A DNA stretch of 64,000 nucleotides from Selaginella moellendorffii (GCF_000143415.4 NW_003314280.1:1843549-1907548); one strand, 5' to 3'; positions 1 to 10,723 are shown, numbered from the stretch's first letter. The notes: generated from the sequence alone by a model not told the origin. Translations and numbers: made by a program.

Positions 1-425
1 TTATCTTAATATTAATGGTCATCCAACAAGCAAAATCATTTTCTGCACCATCATTCCAAGATTGTATTAACACTTTTACTATTGCAACTAATGTTGGAGA
101 TTATTGTAATTGTGCATCATTGGTTTGGCTCCAATTTTCTTTAAATGGTTTCCAACATGGTACTTATAGCTTCAGAATTGGTACTTTAGGCATCTTTTTA
201 ACAATTGGCTGGTTCCATGGAAGCACACGTGATGACTTTATAGAAGCTATAGAAGATTTATGGACAATATGTTTAGCTTATAATGAAGGTGGAGGAGTGG
301 TTCTACTTAGAGATGGATCTTTTATGTTACGGGTAGAACATGCTCGAGATGAGTTAAAAATATTTTCAGAAACTATCAAAGTAGATAATCCTGAGTTGCC
401 TACTAAATGCAAAGATTTATCTTGA
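1..425 (+). CDS. Small AT-rich secreted protein, 5' end outside window
   Basis: I do not recognise the family. The frame is open from the window edge, with a hydrophobic run (I-L-I-L-M-V-I) before the first Met at 15, so the true start and the rest of a signal peptide probably lie upstream of base 1. The mature part begins near SFSAPSFQDC and holds the block GDYCNCAS, a hydrophobic stretch GTLGIFLTI, and a C-terminal charged tail with one more Cys (TKCKDLS). A clear paralogue lies at 37650. That copy shows a full signal peptide, which supports secretion here too. There is no intron, and codon use is strongly A/T-ending, unlike the GC-richer multi-exon genes nearby. It is likely a small cysteine-containing apoplastic protein; its function is unknown. 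Confidence 0.6.
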   Translation, partial: ILILMVIQQAKSFSAPSFQDCINTFTIATNVGDYCNCASLVWLQFSLNGFQHGTYSFRIGTLGIFLTIGWFHGSTRDDFIEAIEDLWTICLAYNEGGGVVLLRDGSFMLRVEHARDELKIFSETIKVDNPELPTKCKDLS

Positions 426-2014
426 TTGTATATGCCTTTAAGCCTTTAATTTAAACATCACTTTAATTTTTATTTTTCTTTCCAAATGATTTCTTCTTTC
501 CTGAGAATTGAGAGAAACAACCTCCTATTGTATCAACTGCATTGGCAAGTGAGGCCCCTATGCTCTGCCACCCATCTCACTTGAAACTTGGATGCCACCA
601 TAGTCAAGCTTGGTCATTGTTTCAACCACAACATCCAGCTGCACATCCAGGAGGTTGTCTTAGTGTATGCTAGAGGGTTGGAAGTTTATACTTTGCATGG
701 CTTGATGACCAGACCATCTCGCTCAAGCTCTATCTAGAGTAGTCTTCACTTGAGGTGTCAGAGATGTCATCTCATTCATCACACTAAATCAAATTCATAT
801 TAAATTTATTATAAGTGAAAGGATAAAATTCTATCATATGAATAAATTTGATATATCTTCCTTTCACTAGTTTACAAATGTCAATTTTCGAGTCATGAAG
901 AATACACAATTTCAAAAATGCTGACAATTGGCTATAGATCTATTTTCACGATCTCGGGAGCATGGAATCCAAATTTGATATGTCCAAACAGCAAGCATGG
1001 TAGTGTTGGAGTTGCCTAGGCAAAAGCTTGTCAACTGTGTCGAATTGGGTATGGTGATACCTTTCCATAAACACAGACATGTGAATAAACATACCAAAAG
1101 TACTAGTTTTGAAGTTGACATTTGGATATGAAAGATTGTTAAAGCTTTTGGACAAATTGTTCTTAACTAATGGGTCTAGAGTCACTAGGCTTCCATAAGG
1201 AACTCTAGCATCACACTATAGTTTCAGTGAAGAGGAAGACGCTTACCATGGGCGAAATGTCTATCCCTATGGAATGACCATTAATATTTCCAAATCCAAT
1301 CTCCACAAGTAAAGCTTTTTTAATCTAGCAAGGCCTTCTACAAAGTTGTAGAAGCTAATTTCAAGTTGTAGTTATTGTATCTTTTCCAAAATGGATTGTG
1401 TATACTTGAAAACAGATTAGTTTCATGATAGGAAGAAAAAAAAAAAGGGGGCATAAGGCTTAAAGATTTACTCATGCTTTAGTATTGCTTAACAACTTTT
1501 GTGTCATTTTCCTCATTCACAAACAACATTGCTTGAAGTGTGTGGTATGGCTTTAGTTTAAGTTGGTGAATAAATCCCACCACCTGAAATGCAAAATGAA
1601 TGGAGCTATAATTTGCTTTATAAGACAATAATTGATCACCTCCCAAGAAACAAATGCTCCACTAACATCATTCTTTGTGCCATATGCAATTTCCCAACTA
1701 TACATATGGCTTCCAAAGATGACCACCTCATCTGGCTTTTCTGCACTTTTGATCTCTATAATCAAGGTTTTGGAAGTTGTAAGTTTCATCAAACAAAACT
1801 ATTAGAATTGGTATTACAAAGGCTTGTTGAGCCTGCAACAACATATTATATTTGTTAGCATAATACTAGGGTAAAAGTGAACATGAGAAACTAGGGCAAA
1901 GCAAAAGCTTGTACCACCGAGAAAGGGGGAATAATCAAACTTGCCTTGATTGACCTATGACACTAGCAAATATTCCACCACATGGCATATTGCATGGCAA
2001 ACTCTTTTAAAAAT
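426..2014. other. AT-rich intergenic DNA
   Basis: About 1.6 kb with only short open frames that overlap each other on both strands. I see no conserved protein motif, RNA gene or complete mobile element. Its last ~100 bases (from about 1905) resemble the start of the repeat copy at 3850-4180 (shared run around GTACCACC...AGGGGGAATA), so the repeat family described next probably begins here. Confidence 0.5.
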
Positions 2015-3440
2015 ATGGAAGCACAAAGTTAGTGGGAGTACTAGTGATCCAAACAAATCTCTAAGGACCTAATATGTTCCTTAGTCCAACACATATGCAA
2101 TTTTCAATTAATCTCCTCATAATAGAATTCCTTGCTCACTAGAAAATTTTCCCAGCCAAGAAAAGGTGGCACTTTGTTCTTAGCTCCCAAGATCTAAATA
2201 GGTTTGCAACTATCCTTTGTCCGCTTACATCTAGCAGATTGCTTAGATCTACCAGAATTGAGGCCAAGAGGTGCTATTTTATGTAGATTCCACTACATTG
2301 TGCCTAGATGAGAATCTAGTGAGCTTCAAGAGAAATAAATAATGAAATTGCTCAAGGACACCCTATTGCTAGTGGTTAATTGTGAGTTACAAATAAAACT
2401 CTCTAAAACACTCTAAAAATCATGAGAAATAGAATGCAATCTCAATTTTCCTCACTACTTATTAATATCATACTTTTAAACACTGTTAAACACTTCAGAA
2501 AGGGGGTGAGCCCAACCTAACCCATCACCCTTCTTTTTACAGCTAGTTCTCCACTGATTTATTCTAAATCTTTGCAATCTTTTAGTGTAAATTTTCCTCC
2601 CACAACTCCTAGGGAATATCTATGCATCTTTATGTCATACCTTAGATACCATGTCAATCAAACATGACTTCTTCTTCTCCTCTAACTTCTTTTAGCACTA
2701 TCTAAACCTTGGAAATAGTCGAAATCATATTTAATTGACATGATGTGTAGTGGAGATGCATGAATATTCTTTAGGAGTCATGGGAAGAGAATCTACACTA
2801 AAGGACAATAGAGATTTAGAGCAAATCAACAAAAGAGCCAATTATAAAAAGGACGGTGATAATAAGGAAGGGTTAAGTTAGGCCTCACCTCCTTTATAAA
2901 GTGTTTAATAGTGTTTAAAGGTGTTTAAAAGTGTTTAAAAGTGTTCTTAGAATGATTTTAGTAACTAGTGAGGAGAATTGTGAATGTTAGTGAGATTACA
3001 CTTTGTTTTCATGAGATTTAGAGTGTTTTAGAAAGTTTTGCTTGTAGCTTATGGTCGGCTACTACTAACAAAGCATCCTTGAGCAATTTTGTCAAACAAT
3101 CCTTTATTTATTTCTCTTGCAACTTGTTAGATTCTCATTTGGGCATAGTGTAGTGGAATTTATGTAGTATAATGCCTCTTAACTTCAATTCTAGTAGAGA
3201 CCTTGTTAGATCTAAATAGCTAAAGGATAGTTGCAAACTTATTTAAATCTTGGGAGTTACGAATAAAGCACCACATTTTCTTGGCTGGGAAAAGTCTTAA
3301 GTGAGCAAGATTTCCTAAATCTTGTTATAGGGATGGGAATTGTGTGTGCATCAAATTAAAGGGCCCATGTGGTCCTTAGATATTTTTCTGGATCACTAAT
3401 ACTTTAATTGACTTTGTGCTTTTGCATTTTTGAAGGAATT
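2015..3440. repeat. Large imperfect fold-back repeat (two ~700-bp arms)
   Basis: The left arm (about 2015-2700) reappears as its reverse complement in the right arm (about 2735-3440), separated by only a few tens of bases. Matched landmarks run from the outer ends (GTGATCC and the AAGGACC block) through TTGCTCACT...TTTTCCCAGCC and GATTCTCAT to the inner TTTAGTGTA and GACATG blocks. The arms have diverged by substitutions and small indels and carry no coding capacity. This is a fold-back or head-to-head insertion of one repeat family. No terminal motif or target duplication was identified, so the element class is unknown. Confidence 0.7.
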
Positions 3441-3610
3441 ATGAGTGTTAGTGAGATTTCACTTGGTTTTTCATGATCTTTAGAATGTTTTGGAAAGTTT
3501 TGTTTGTAGCTCACGATTGGCCACTAGCAATAAGGCATCCCTAAGCAATTTCATTAAGTAATCATTTGTTTATTTCTCTTGTAGCTTGCTAGATTCTTAT
3601 AAAAAAGTAT
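3441..3610 (-). repeat. Third partial copy of the fold-back repeat unit
   Basis: This stretch repeats, in direct orientation, the part of the right arm at about 2990-3130: TTAGTGAGAT, a TCATGA...TTTAGA block, GGCATCC...AAGCAATTT and TTTATTTCTCTTG follow in the same order. It abuts the right arm, so the unit was partly duplicated in tandem after or during formation of the palindrome. Confidence 0.6.
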
Positions 3611-3849
3611 ATAGACTTTAAGAGTAAAGAGATATGGGGAGCCAAAGGTGGTAGTGAACAAGCAAGAAGTTGAAAAGAAATGAGATGAAAAAATGGTTGT
3701 ATAGAAATAATTTCCTTAGATACAAAGATTCTCAAAATGCAAGGTGAGAAGGAATTTGCAAGGCTAGCAAAAGAGAATAGCTAAAGGAAGCCAAGTGAAG
3801 CTAAAATGGCTAATAAAGAACTTATGGAGAATGTTATAATAATAAAAGA

Positions 3850-4180
3850 AGTAACATGTACCACCTGAGGAAGGGGGAATAGTAAAACTCACCCTAATTG
3901 GCCACGTCACTAATAGATATTTTTCCATATAGCCAATTGCACAGAGAATTTCTTCACTAACTTTAACACTTTTAAATGCCTTTAAACACTTTAGAAAGGT
4001 TAGTTTAACCCTTCTCACCCTCTTTTTTATATCCAACTTTCCCACCAATTTATTTTAAATCTTTGCTATCTTTTAGTGTAGATTCTCCTCCCAGAACTCT
4101 TAGGGAATATTTGTGCATCTCCACATTACATATTAAATACCATGTCAATTGAACATGATTTCCACTCTTACCAAAGTTTA
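3850..4180 (+). repeat. Fourth partial copy of the fold-back repeat unit
   Basis: It matches the left arm around 2460-2690 in the same orientation: CACTTTAGAAAGG, a polypyrimidine CCCTTCTCACCC block, ATCTTTTAGTGTAGATT, and the CCTAGGGAATAT-like segment as TTAGGGAATAT. Its first ~100 bases match 1905-2000. The short open frames across it are composition effects. Confidence 0.55.
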
Positions 4181-4494
4181 GTTGAAACAAATTTTTGGAT
4201 GCTAGATTTGGTGGGGTGGTAGGGATTGCTACTATAGTTGTGGCAAATGGTAGATGGAGGAAAGTTAGTGTTACAGAGGGAATCCACATGATTTTTCCTC
4301 CAATGTGCTCATTGAGGAGGTTCATAGAGTCCTTAGCAGCGACATGAGGACTACAATATCTTTGAAGGGGGAGCCAGCGAACAAACTTAGTATATTAAAC
4401 ACAAGATTAAGCTAATTGAATTTCTGATAGAATAGGCCAGTATATTCACACATATTCCAAATATACCCAACAAAGGAGTTTTTTCTTGGCTCTA

Positions 4495-5129
4495 CTAGAA
4501 AATTCTCGGCCACTTTGAAGAGGAGCTCTTGCTGCGGCTGTTGCTGCTGCTCGTTCCACACTCACTCCCTGTCCTGATCGACAGAGCTTGCAAAAACCTG
4601 GAAGCCAAGTCACCGCCACCACCACCATTCCTTCCGGCAACACTGGAGCTCATAGCTTGGCATGCGTGATCCGCCGGGAACCTGTGCTTCATGCAGGTGT
4701 TCTTGCTACAGACCTTGCAATGGAACTTGTTGGAGAAGGTGAGAACCTCTTTGCATCCTCGCACGGAGCACTTTGGTTTCTTCATCACGCGGTCGTAGTT
4801 GCTTGGGTCGCAAGACGTTTGGAGGTGTCTCTCGATTGTGGAATTGGGATCCTCGCCCGCCACCGTCTTGACGCCCGAGGCACAAAAGGGGCAAACGATC
4901 ACTGTCGAGTCCTTGGCGCCCGCCTTGGGGCATTCGTGAGCTGTGTAGGATCGATGATCCAAGCAAAACACCTAGAAGAAGAGAATTTGTTTGGAATCCC
5001 CTGATCTAGGAAGCAAGAGAATTTTACCTGTGAGCAGGCATCGCATTTGAAGGGCAGGAAATCGAGCTGCCCACACGAGGAATGGCTGCAGTGCTTGCCG
5101 AGATTTGGAAACGCCTCCGTGCCCCCCAT
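4495..5129 (-). CDS. AN1-type zinc-finger stress-associated protein (two AN1 fingers)
   Basis: Two exons, 5129-5028 and 4971-4495, joined in phase 0 across a 56-base intron (CAG|GTAAAA ... TCTAG|GTG), give 192 residues starting [14 protein letters not shown]. The first AN1 finger (residues ~10-55) shows CSHSSC, CDACSQVFCLDH and H-x5-C (HRSYTAHEC). The second (~95-140) shows [31 protein letters not shown]. The C-terminal tail is Gly/Ser-rich and basic. Two AN1 fingers without an A20 finger fit the SAP11/12/13 branch of plant stress-associated proteins, which act as ubiquitin-linked regulators of stress responses in nucleus and cytosol. The ATG is supported because the first zinc ligands start nine residues after it. 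The SAP identity is firm; the subgroup is inferred. Confidence 0.85.
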
Positions 5130-5303
5130 AGAAATGATGCAAATGAAGAACCCTAAATCGCGACAGTACTTTTGTAAGTATACCTTTCACGCGGTTAAGC
5201 TCGGCTTCTTGGAAGCATCGCAAAAACCATTTCTTTGAAACTTTCTCTACTCGAACATACGAGGAGCGTCTAGAAAAATCGCTAGATTTGCACGTAATCG
5301 AGT

Positions 5304-7847
5304 TTATGCTCTCACATTGTTCTCTTTGCCTCTGAGCTTGTCTGGAAAAAAAAAAACAAAGAAAACAGAGTTAGCTGATCGAACCGGAGAGATTCATCCA
5401 CATACCAGACTGGGCGAGAACCGCGGACCATCCCTGAAGCTTGTACCTCGGAGGCTTTTTGTTCTGGAAATCCACCTGCGACTCGGCAAGCTGGGCTTTG
5501 TTCATCGATGGCTGCATCGTTGCCTTCTTCCTCACCACCGGGATCACCACTCTGCGCTCTTCCAAGTTTGGCTTCCTCGTTGGTATGCATATAGTGGCTT
5601 TCTTCCCATCCTCGGCAGCTCTCTCGTCGGCTTTGATCATCGTCGCTTGAGGAGCATGTCTTCCTTTCCACTTTGGTGACAAACTTTGCTCCACCACTGC
5701 TGCGCGTCGGCTTCCCTTCCATGGTGGCGACGAAGTTTGCTCGTGAGTGATTGCTGCCTGTTGAGCGTGAAAAGCCCGTTCTCTTCCTGTTGGCGACGAT
5801 GGTTGCCCGCACCCTGCTGTTGCTGTGGCGAGCTGAGCGAGTCGGCCTTTCCCTGTTGGCGATGAAGATTGGTCGCAAGCTTGGATGTGTCGTTCTCTCC
5901 AAGTTGGCGACGGAGGTTTCTCTAGTGGAATGTTGTGTCGCCCCTTCCACGCTGGCGAAGAAGGCTGCTCGGCTGCTGCGGCGAGCAGAGCGTGTCGTCC
6001 TCCTCTCCATGTCGGGGATGAGGATTGCTCGTGAAGCCTGGATTTCTTGAAGGGGCCCCGGGAGACGGCTCTTTTCCCTTGCATTTCCGACTCAAAGAGT
6101 GGATTCTCTCTCCTGTCGAACTCGTCACCCGTTACCTCGCCTTCTCTAGTCGGCTCCTCCGTTGGTCTTTGATATGTGGATGGAAGCCTTCGTTTGTTTT
6201 CGGTGGCTTTTGCGGCCTGCGTCGTGTCAAGATGTTTACTGTCAGGAGGAGGTTTAGCTTGGTTGGGACCTTGCAGCTGGAGAGGCCTTGCGGCAGAGAC
6301 TTTCTTTGATATGGTGCAAGCTCGTCGCTTCAGAAACGTAGGAACTTCCCGAGGCTGCAAAAAGATGGTTGTAATTGTTTGTTTTCATGGAAATGTCAAA
6401 TGTTTCTTGCCTTAGGCGGGGTACCATTATGGTGACTCGGTCGATCTTCGATCTGTCGAGTCGATCCCCCATCGGCAGGCTCAATGTTGTCCGTAAGAGC
6501 GGGAGGAGGCTTTGCTGAAAGCAGCGTATTGTTAGAAAAAAAGAACAAATTATTAAAAAAAAACATTTTTTCACCTTCAATAACAAGCTTTTTACTTTCA
6601 TCGTCGCTCGCAGGTAGACTCACAATCGGAGCTTTGCATTCTTGGATTGAGAGCAGCTTTTGGACAAGAACCTGCGCACACAAGTTCGAAAATGAAAAAG
6701 TCAGGCTACTCAAGTCATACGTACCACGAGGTTTGTAAGTTCTCTTGTTGCAGAGATTCGAAACTCGTTGAGCTCGTGGATAACGTTTTGCTGGTACTGT
6801 ACATGCTTTTGCAACTCCTGAAAGAGATGGAAAAATATACAAGAATTCTCGGGCGGCAAAAAGTTCAAAGTACCTGGACAAAAGTTTGATTCGTAGCAAG
6901 AGCGGTTGACTTTTGGCTTGCGAGAACCATGTTGAGCAACTTGACATCGTCCTTCTCTGGCTTCTTCTTGTTCTTCTGTCCAAGCTGCAATTTCATCCTC
7001 TTTTTAACTTTCTTACGCTTGCGCTGCTGCTTTTCTTTTGCCAAGGCCATCTCGGACCACGCCTTTTGCATTTCAGTCTCCAGGTATTGCAAAAGATTGG
7101 GGCTCCCCCTCAGAAACTGCATATCACAAGCCAGGTCTGGCTTGTTTTTCATGGTAGGAGGTGTCGACGTCGTCTTCTGCGAAAGCTGCTGCGTTTGAAG
7201 TGACTCTAACCGGCGGATGTCCTCGTCGAAATTGTTATCCCCGTCGTCACCATCGTCATCGTCATCGCCACTGCTTGAGGTCGAACAGTTGCTTAAGATA
7301 TGGCTCTTCTTCAACGCCAAAAAGTCTGCATTGCAACGATCGAAGCATGTCAAAACCACGAAGAAAATACAAAGAAAAGATCGAATGCCAAAAAAAGGAG
7401 AAAATGCGCACTACCTCTACGAACTTTGATCCTGTGCATTGCTAACTTGGCAGCTACATCGCCATCTTCACTCCCGAAAGCTTCTTCTACCTCCACACTC
7501 CGACCTGTAGAACCCGTGTAAAGAAAAAATCATGAGAACCGCTAGGATGAATTACCAGAAGAAGTTTTTGTTGGCCGAGACCAGTCTTTAGATTTAAACG
7601 CCTTAGATCTTGCTTCCTAAGAGAAGAATTCTTATTCAGGTGAAAGACGAGAGAAAGAAACGAACCAGTTCCGCAGCTGTGAGCTTGAGCGTCTTGAGAT
7701 CGCGCACAGTGTTCTAGGTAGAACAAAAGAGCAGGATTTTCAAAGCGAAACAAAGATTTTCAAGCTACTTACGTCCCAATCCGGCCGGTGCTTGCGCGGC
7801 ACAGAAGATCGCACATAGATCCCACCCGCGGCGCCTCGAATCACCAT
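5304..7847 (-). CDS. SPICE1-like coiled-coil protein with SP-W-K repeats and KEN box
   Basis: Ten exons (7847-7773, 7713-7666, 7616-7556, 7504-7415, 7325-6874, 6817-6725, 6671-6575, 6514-6411, 6354-5406, 5341-5304) splice to an open frame of 668 residues. The N-terminus (KHRPDWDNTVRDLK, then LTAAELEARSKAFKSKDW) resembles the conserved head of SPICE1/CCDC52, a spindle- and centriole-associated protein. An acidic stretch (~120-135) and a long basic helix (AKEKQQRKRKKVKKRMK) follow. Residues ~449-574 hold seven imperfect repeats of a core E/Q-x-S-S-P-x-W/G-K/R-G/E-R, offering proline-directed phosphosites beside basic residues. The protein ends DKLRGKENNVRA, which contains a KEN degron. The intron after 6411 appears to be GC-AG (AAG|GCAAGA). 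The start codon lies 120 bp from the presumed start of the divergent PPR gene. A mitotic or basal-body role is inference. Confidence 0.6.
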
Positions 7848-7967
7848 AATGCCACATCGGCCGAGAGCCCTAGTTCTTGTTCTTCCATTCCCTGCGCCAA
7901 GAGCGCCAAGAACACTCTTAACGGTGAAAATATTTCCAACTCAAACTATACTTTTAGGGCTCTTCAA

Positions 7968-10670
7968 ATGCCTGGGGAAATCGAGCGATGGCGCGGCTCC
8001 AATGCGCTGCCAATAGCCGTGGATTCCTCTTCCAAGGCAAGTGTGAGCTCCATTCTGGCGGATTTGAAGGCCTCCAGGAGATTGCGCGATCTCGAGCGGG
8101 GCAAGTCGGTTGCGGCCGATGCGTTCCGGCAAGGGATGGATTCCAATCTCTATGTTGCGAGCAGCCTCATCGGCTTGTACGCCAAGTGTGGAAGGATGAT
8201 CGAGGCGCAGCGCGTGTTTGACGCCATGGAGCATCGCGATCTCGTGGCCTGGAATGCGCTCATCCTGGGGTACGCTTGCAATGGGGAGTGTGAGACCTCG
8301 CTCGAGCTCTTCTCGCGCCTGTGTAGCAGCACAGAGGTAAATAGCTGCGTCCCGGATTCTTGGAGCTTCCTTGCCGCGCTTAAAGCTTGTGTGCTCTTGA
8401 CAGGACGCATGGAAGAACACGATGGAAAGCTTGGAGTTTTGGAGAAGTCCATGGCCTTGCATTGCCGGATTGCGAGCAACGGCTGCGAGGAGATCATCGT
8501 GGCCAACACCTTGATCGATTTGTATGCCAAGTGTGGAAGCATGCCAGATGCTCGAAGAGTCTTCGATGGATTGGAGCATCGAGACGTTGTCTCGTGGACA
8601 GCCTTGCTGCTCGGGTACGTCGAAAACGGGCAAGGCAATGCTGCTCTTGAGTTGCTACCGATGATGGAATCTCACGAGTGTTTTCCAGATGCCCGGCTCT
8701 TCGTCGCCGCGATCAAAGCTTGCAGCAGCCTTGCGGCGAGCGAACAAGGGAGGCAAGTCGACGGCATGGTCGTGAGCATGGCGGCCCTGGAGAAAGGCAT
8801 GGCTGTCCACTCCAGGAGCAAGCTCCACGAGTCGAGCAACATCTACGTTGGAAGCAGCCTTGTGGACATGTACGCGAAGTGTGGCAGCATGGCGGATGCC
8901 TCTCGTGTGTTTGGACGGATGAAGCAGCGAGACGTGATCTCCTGGAACGCTTTGATTCTCGGGTACGCGGAGAACGGCGAAGCCGAGAGAGCTCTGGAGC
9001 TCTTCGTGGCGATGCAAGCCGGTGGCTGCCCTCCAGATTCCCGGACGTTCGTCGCCGCTCTGAAAGCTTGCTCCAGGCTCGCAGTGACGGCCGACTTTGG
9101 CGACCAGAGGCACGGCAAGATGGAAGTGTTGGAGAAGAGCATGGCGTTGCACTCTCAGGCTCGGAAAGCTGGCGGCTGCGATTCGAGTCTATACGTCGGA
9201 AGCAGCTTGGTGGACGTGTACTCCAAGTGTGCCAGCATGGGAGACGCTTCGTCCGTGTTTGAGAAGATGGCGCAGCGGAATGTGGTCGCGTGGACAGCTC
9301 TGATACTCGGCTATGCCGATAACGGGCAGGAGAGGCTGGCGCTGGAAACGTTTCGGTGCCTGCGGGGCGGAGGCGTGGTGCCGAATGCCTTGACGTACGT
9401 CGCTTGTCTCAAGGCTTGCAGCGGCCTTGCGAGCGACGAGGAGACCAGAGAACTTGACGGGAAGCTCGTGAAGATGGTGTCCTTGGAGAATGCTCTGGCC
9501 GTTCACTCGCAAGCTGCGAGAGACAACTGCGACAGGGATATGTTGGTGGCGAGCAGATTGATCGATGCTTACGCCGAGAGCCAGAGCATGGATGACGCTG
9601 CGAGGGTGTTTGCCGGGATGCCGGACCGGGACGCGGTGGCCTGGAACGAGCTTATGCTGGGGTACGTTGAGAACGGTGACGGGGAGCTGGCTCTGGAGGC
9701 GTTCACGGGCATGAGACGAGACGGCTGTGTTCCAAACGCTGGGACCTTTGTCGCTGCTCTGAAAGCTTGCATCAGGATCTCGGCGAAAGAAGAGTGGCAG
9801 AAAGTTGACGGGTCGGGCGTGAAGCTGCGAAGTCTCGAGACGGGCATGGCGATACACTCTCACGCCGCGGCTCAAAGTCTCGACTCGGACGTGTACGTCG
9901 CGAACACCTTGCTCGACATGTACGCCAACTGCGGTGGAATGCTGGAAGCCGAGAGAGTCTTCGGCGACATGCCACGCCCCGGGGTGGTCTCCTGGACGGC
10001 TCTGATATCCGGATACACCGAGAACGGGCAAGGCAGGGTGGCGCTGGAGCTTCTCTCTCGGATGGAGACCCAAGGCTGCCAACCGGACGCTCGGACGCTT
10101 GCGATCGCGTTGAAGGCCTGCGGCAGTGTCGGGGCTCTGGAAGCTGGCATGGCGATCCACGGCGACGTCTGCAAGCGGGGGCTCGAGAGCGATACAGTGG
10201 TGGTGACTTGCTTGATAGATTTCTACGCCAAGTGTGGGAGCATGGCTTCCTCCCAGCAGGTGTTTGATGCGCTTGCTTCCAGAGACGCAGTGGCCTGGAC
10301 TGCATTGCTCGCCGGGTACAGCCGCGGAGGGGACGCCGCTCTGGTGTTCGAGACCTTCCACGAGATGGTCGACGAAGGTGTCAAAGTCTGCGGCATGGGA
10401 TTTCAATGCCTTCTGGCCGTGTGCAGTCATTCCGGCCTGGTCGACACTGGGAGGCTCTGCTTCGACGCGATGCAGTCCAAGTACAAGGTGAGGCCCGGCC
10501 GCGAGCACTACCACTGCGTCATCGATCTTCTCAGCCGGGCCAACCAGCTCGAGGAAGCTCTGGATATGGTGGAAGCTATGCCTTTCGAGCCAACGTTTGT
10601 TACGTGGACGACGGTGCTGAGTGCTTGGACTCGGATCCAAGTTAACATTCTAAAGTTCTCTCCTGGCTGA
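7968..10670 (+). CDS. PLS-class pentatricopeptide repeat protein
   Basis: A single-exon frame. It is open from an earlier ATG at 7788, but that start would overlap the first exon of the divergent gene ending at 7847, so I prefer the ATG at 7968 (MPGEIERWRG, 900 residues). Seven ~100-residue blocks each contain a V-x-x-x-LIDLYAKCGSM-like unit, an A-R-x-VF-D-x-M unit and a VVSWTALILGY unit, typical of P-L-S triads that bind organellar RNA. Five successive blocks carry an extra ~18-residue insertion (for example EEHDGKLGVLEKSMALH) before the LE-x-x-MA-x-H segment; the last block has the normal short form. The C-terminus reaches an E-like motif (PTFVTWTTVLSAWTR) and then stops after unrelated residues, with no DYW domain. 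Role: probable organellar RNA processing or editing. No clear transit peptide is visible from either start. Confidence 0.8.
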   Translation: MPGEIERWRGSNALPIAVDSSSKASVSSILADLKASRRLRDLERGKSVAADAFRQGMDSNLYVASSLIGLYAKCGRMIEAQRVFDAMEHRDLVAWNALILGYACNGECETSLELFSRLCSSTEVNSCVPDSWSFLAALKACVLLTGRMEEHDGKLGVLEKSMALHCRIASNGCEEIIVANTLIDLYAKCGSMPDARRVFDGLEHRDVVSWTALLLGYVENGQGNAALELLPMMESHECFPDARLFVAAIKACSSLAASEQGRQVDGMVVSMAALEKGMAVHSRSKLHESSNIYVGSSLVDMYAKCGSMADASRVFGRMKQRDVISWNALILGYAENGEAERALELFVAMQAGGCPPDSRTFVAALKACSRLAVTADFGDQRHGKMEVLEKSMALHSQARKAGGCDSSLYVGSSLVDVYSKCASMGDASSVFEKMAQRNVVAWTALILGYADNGQERLALETFRCLRGGGVVPNALTYVACLKACSGLASDEETRELDGKLVKMVSLENALAVHSQAARDNCDRDMLVASRLIDAYAESQSMDDAARVFAGMPDRDAVAWNELMLGYVENGDGELALEAFTGMRRDGCVPNAGTFVAALKACIRISAKEEWQKVDGSGVKLRSLETGMAIHSHAAAQSLDSDVYVANTLLDMYANCGGMLEAERVFGDMPRPGVVSWTALISGYTENGQGRVALELLSRMETQGCQPDARTLAIALKACGSVGALEAGMAIHGDVCKRGLESDTVVVTCLIDFYAKCGSMASSQQVFDALASRDAVAWTALLAGYSRGGDAALVFETFHEMVDEGVKVCGMGFQCLLAVCSHSGLVDTGRLCFDAMQSKYKVRPGREHYHCVIDLLSRANQLEEALDMVEAMPFEPTFVTWTTVLSAWTRIQVNILKFSPG

Positions 10671-10723
10671 AGGAACAAGAACTCGATCTTACAAGCTAGA
10701 AAACATAGGATAAGGCTACTACA

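Noticed and set aside
8655-10640. Minus-strand open frames up to 483 residues inside the PPR gene
   Set aside because: Shadows of a GC-rich, strongly biased coding strand. Their sequence has no domain and mirrors the PPR repeat period.
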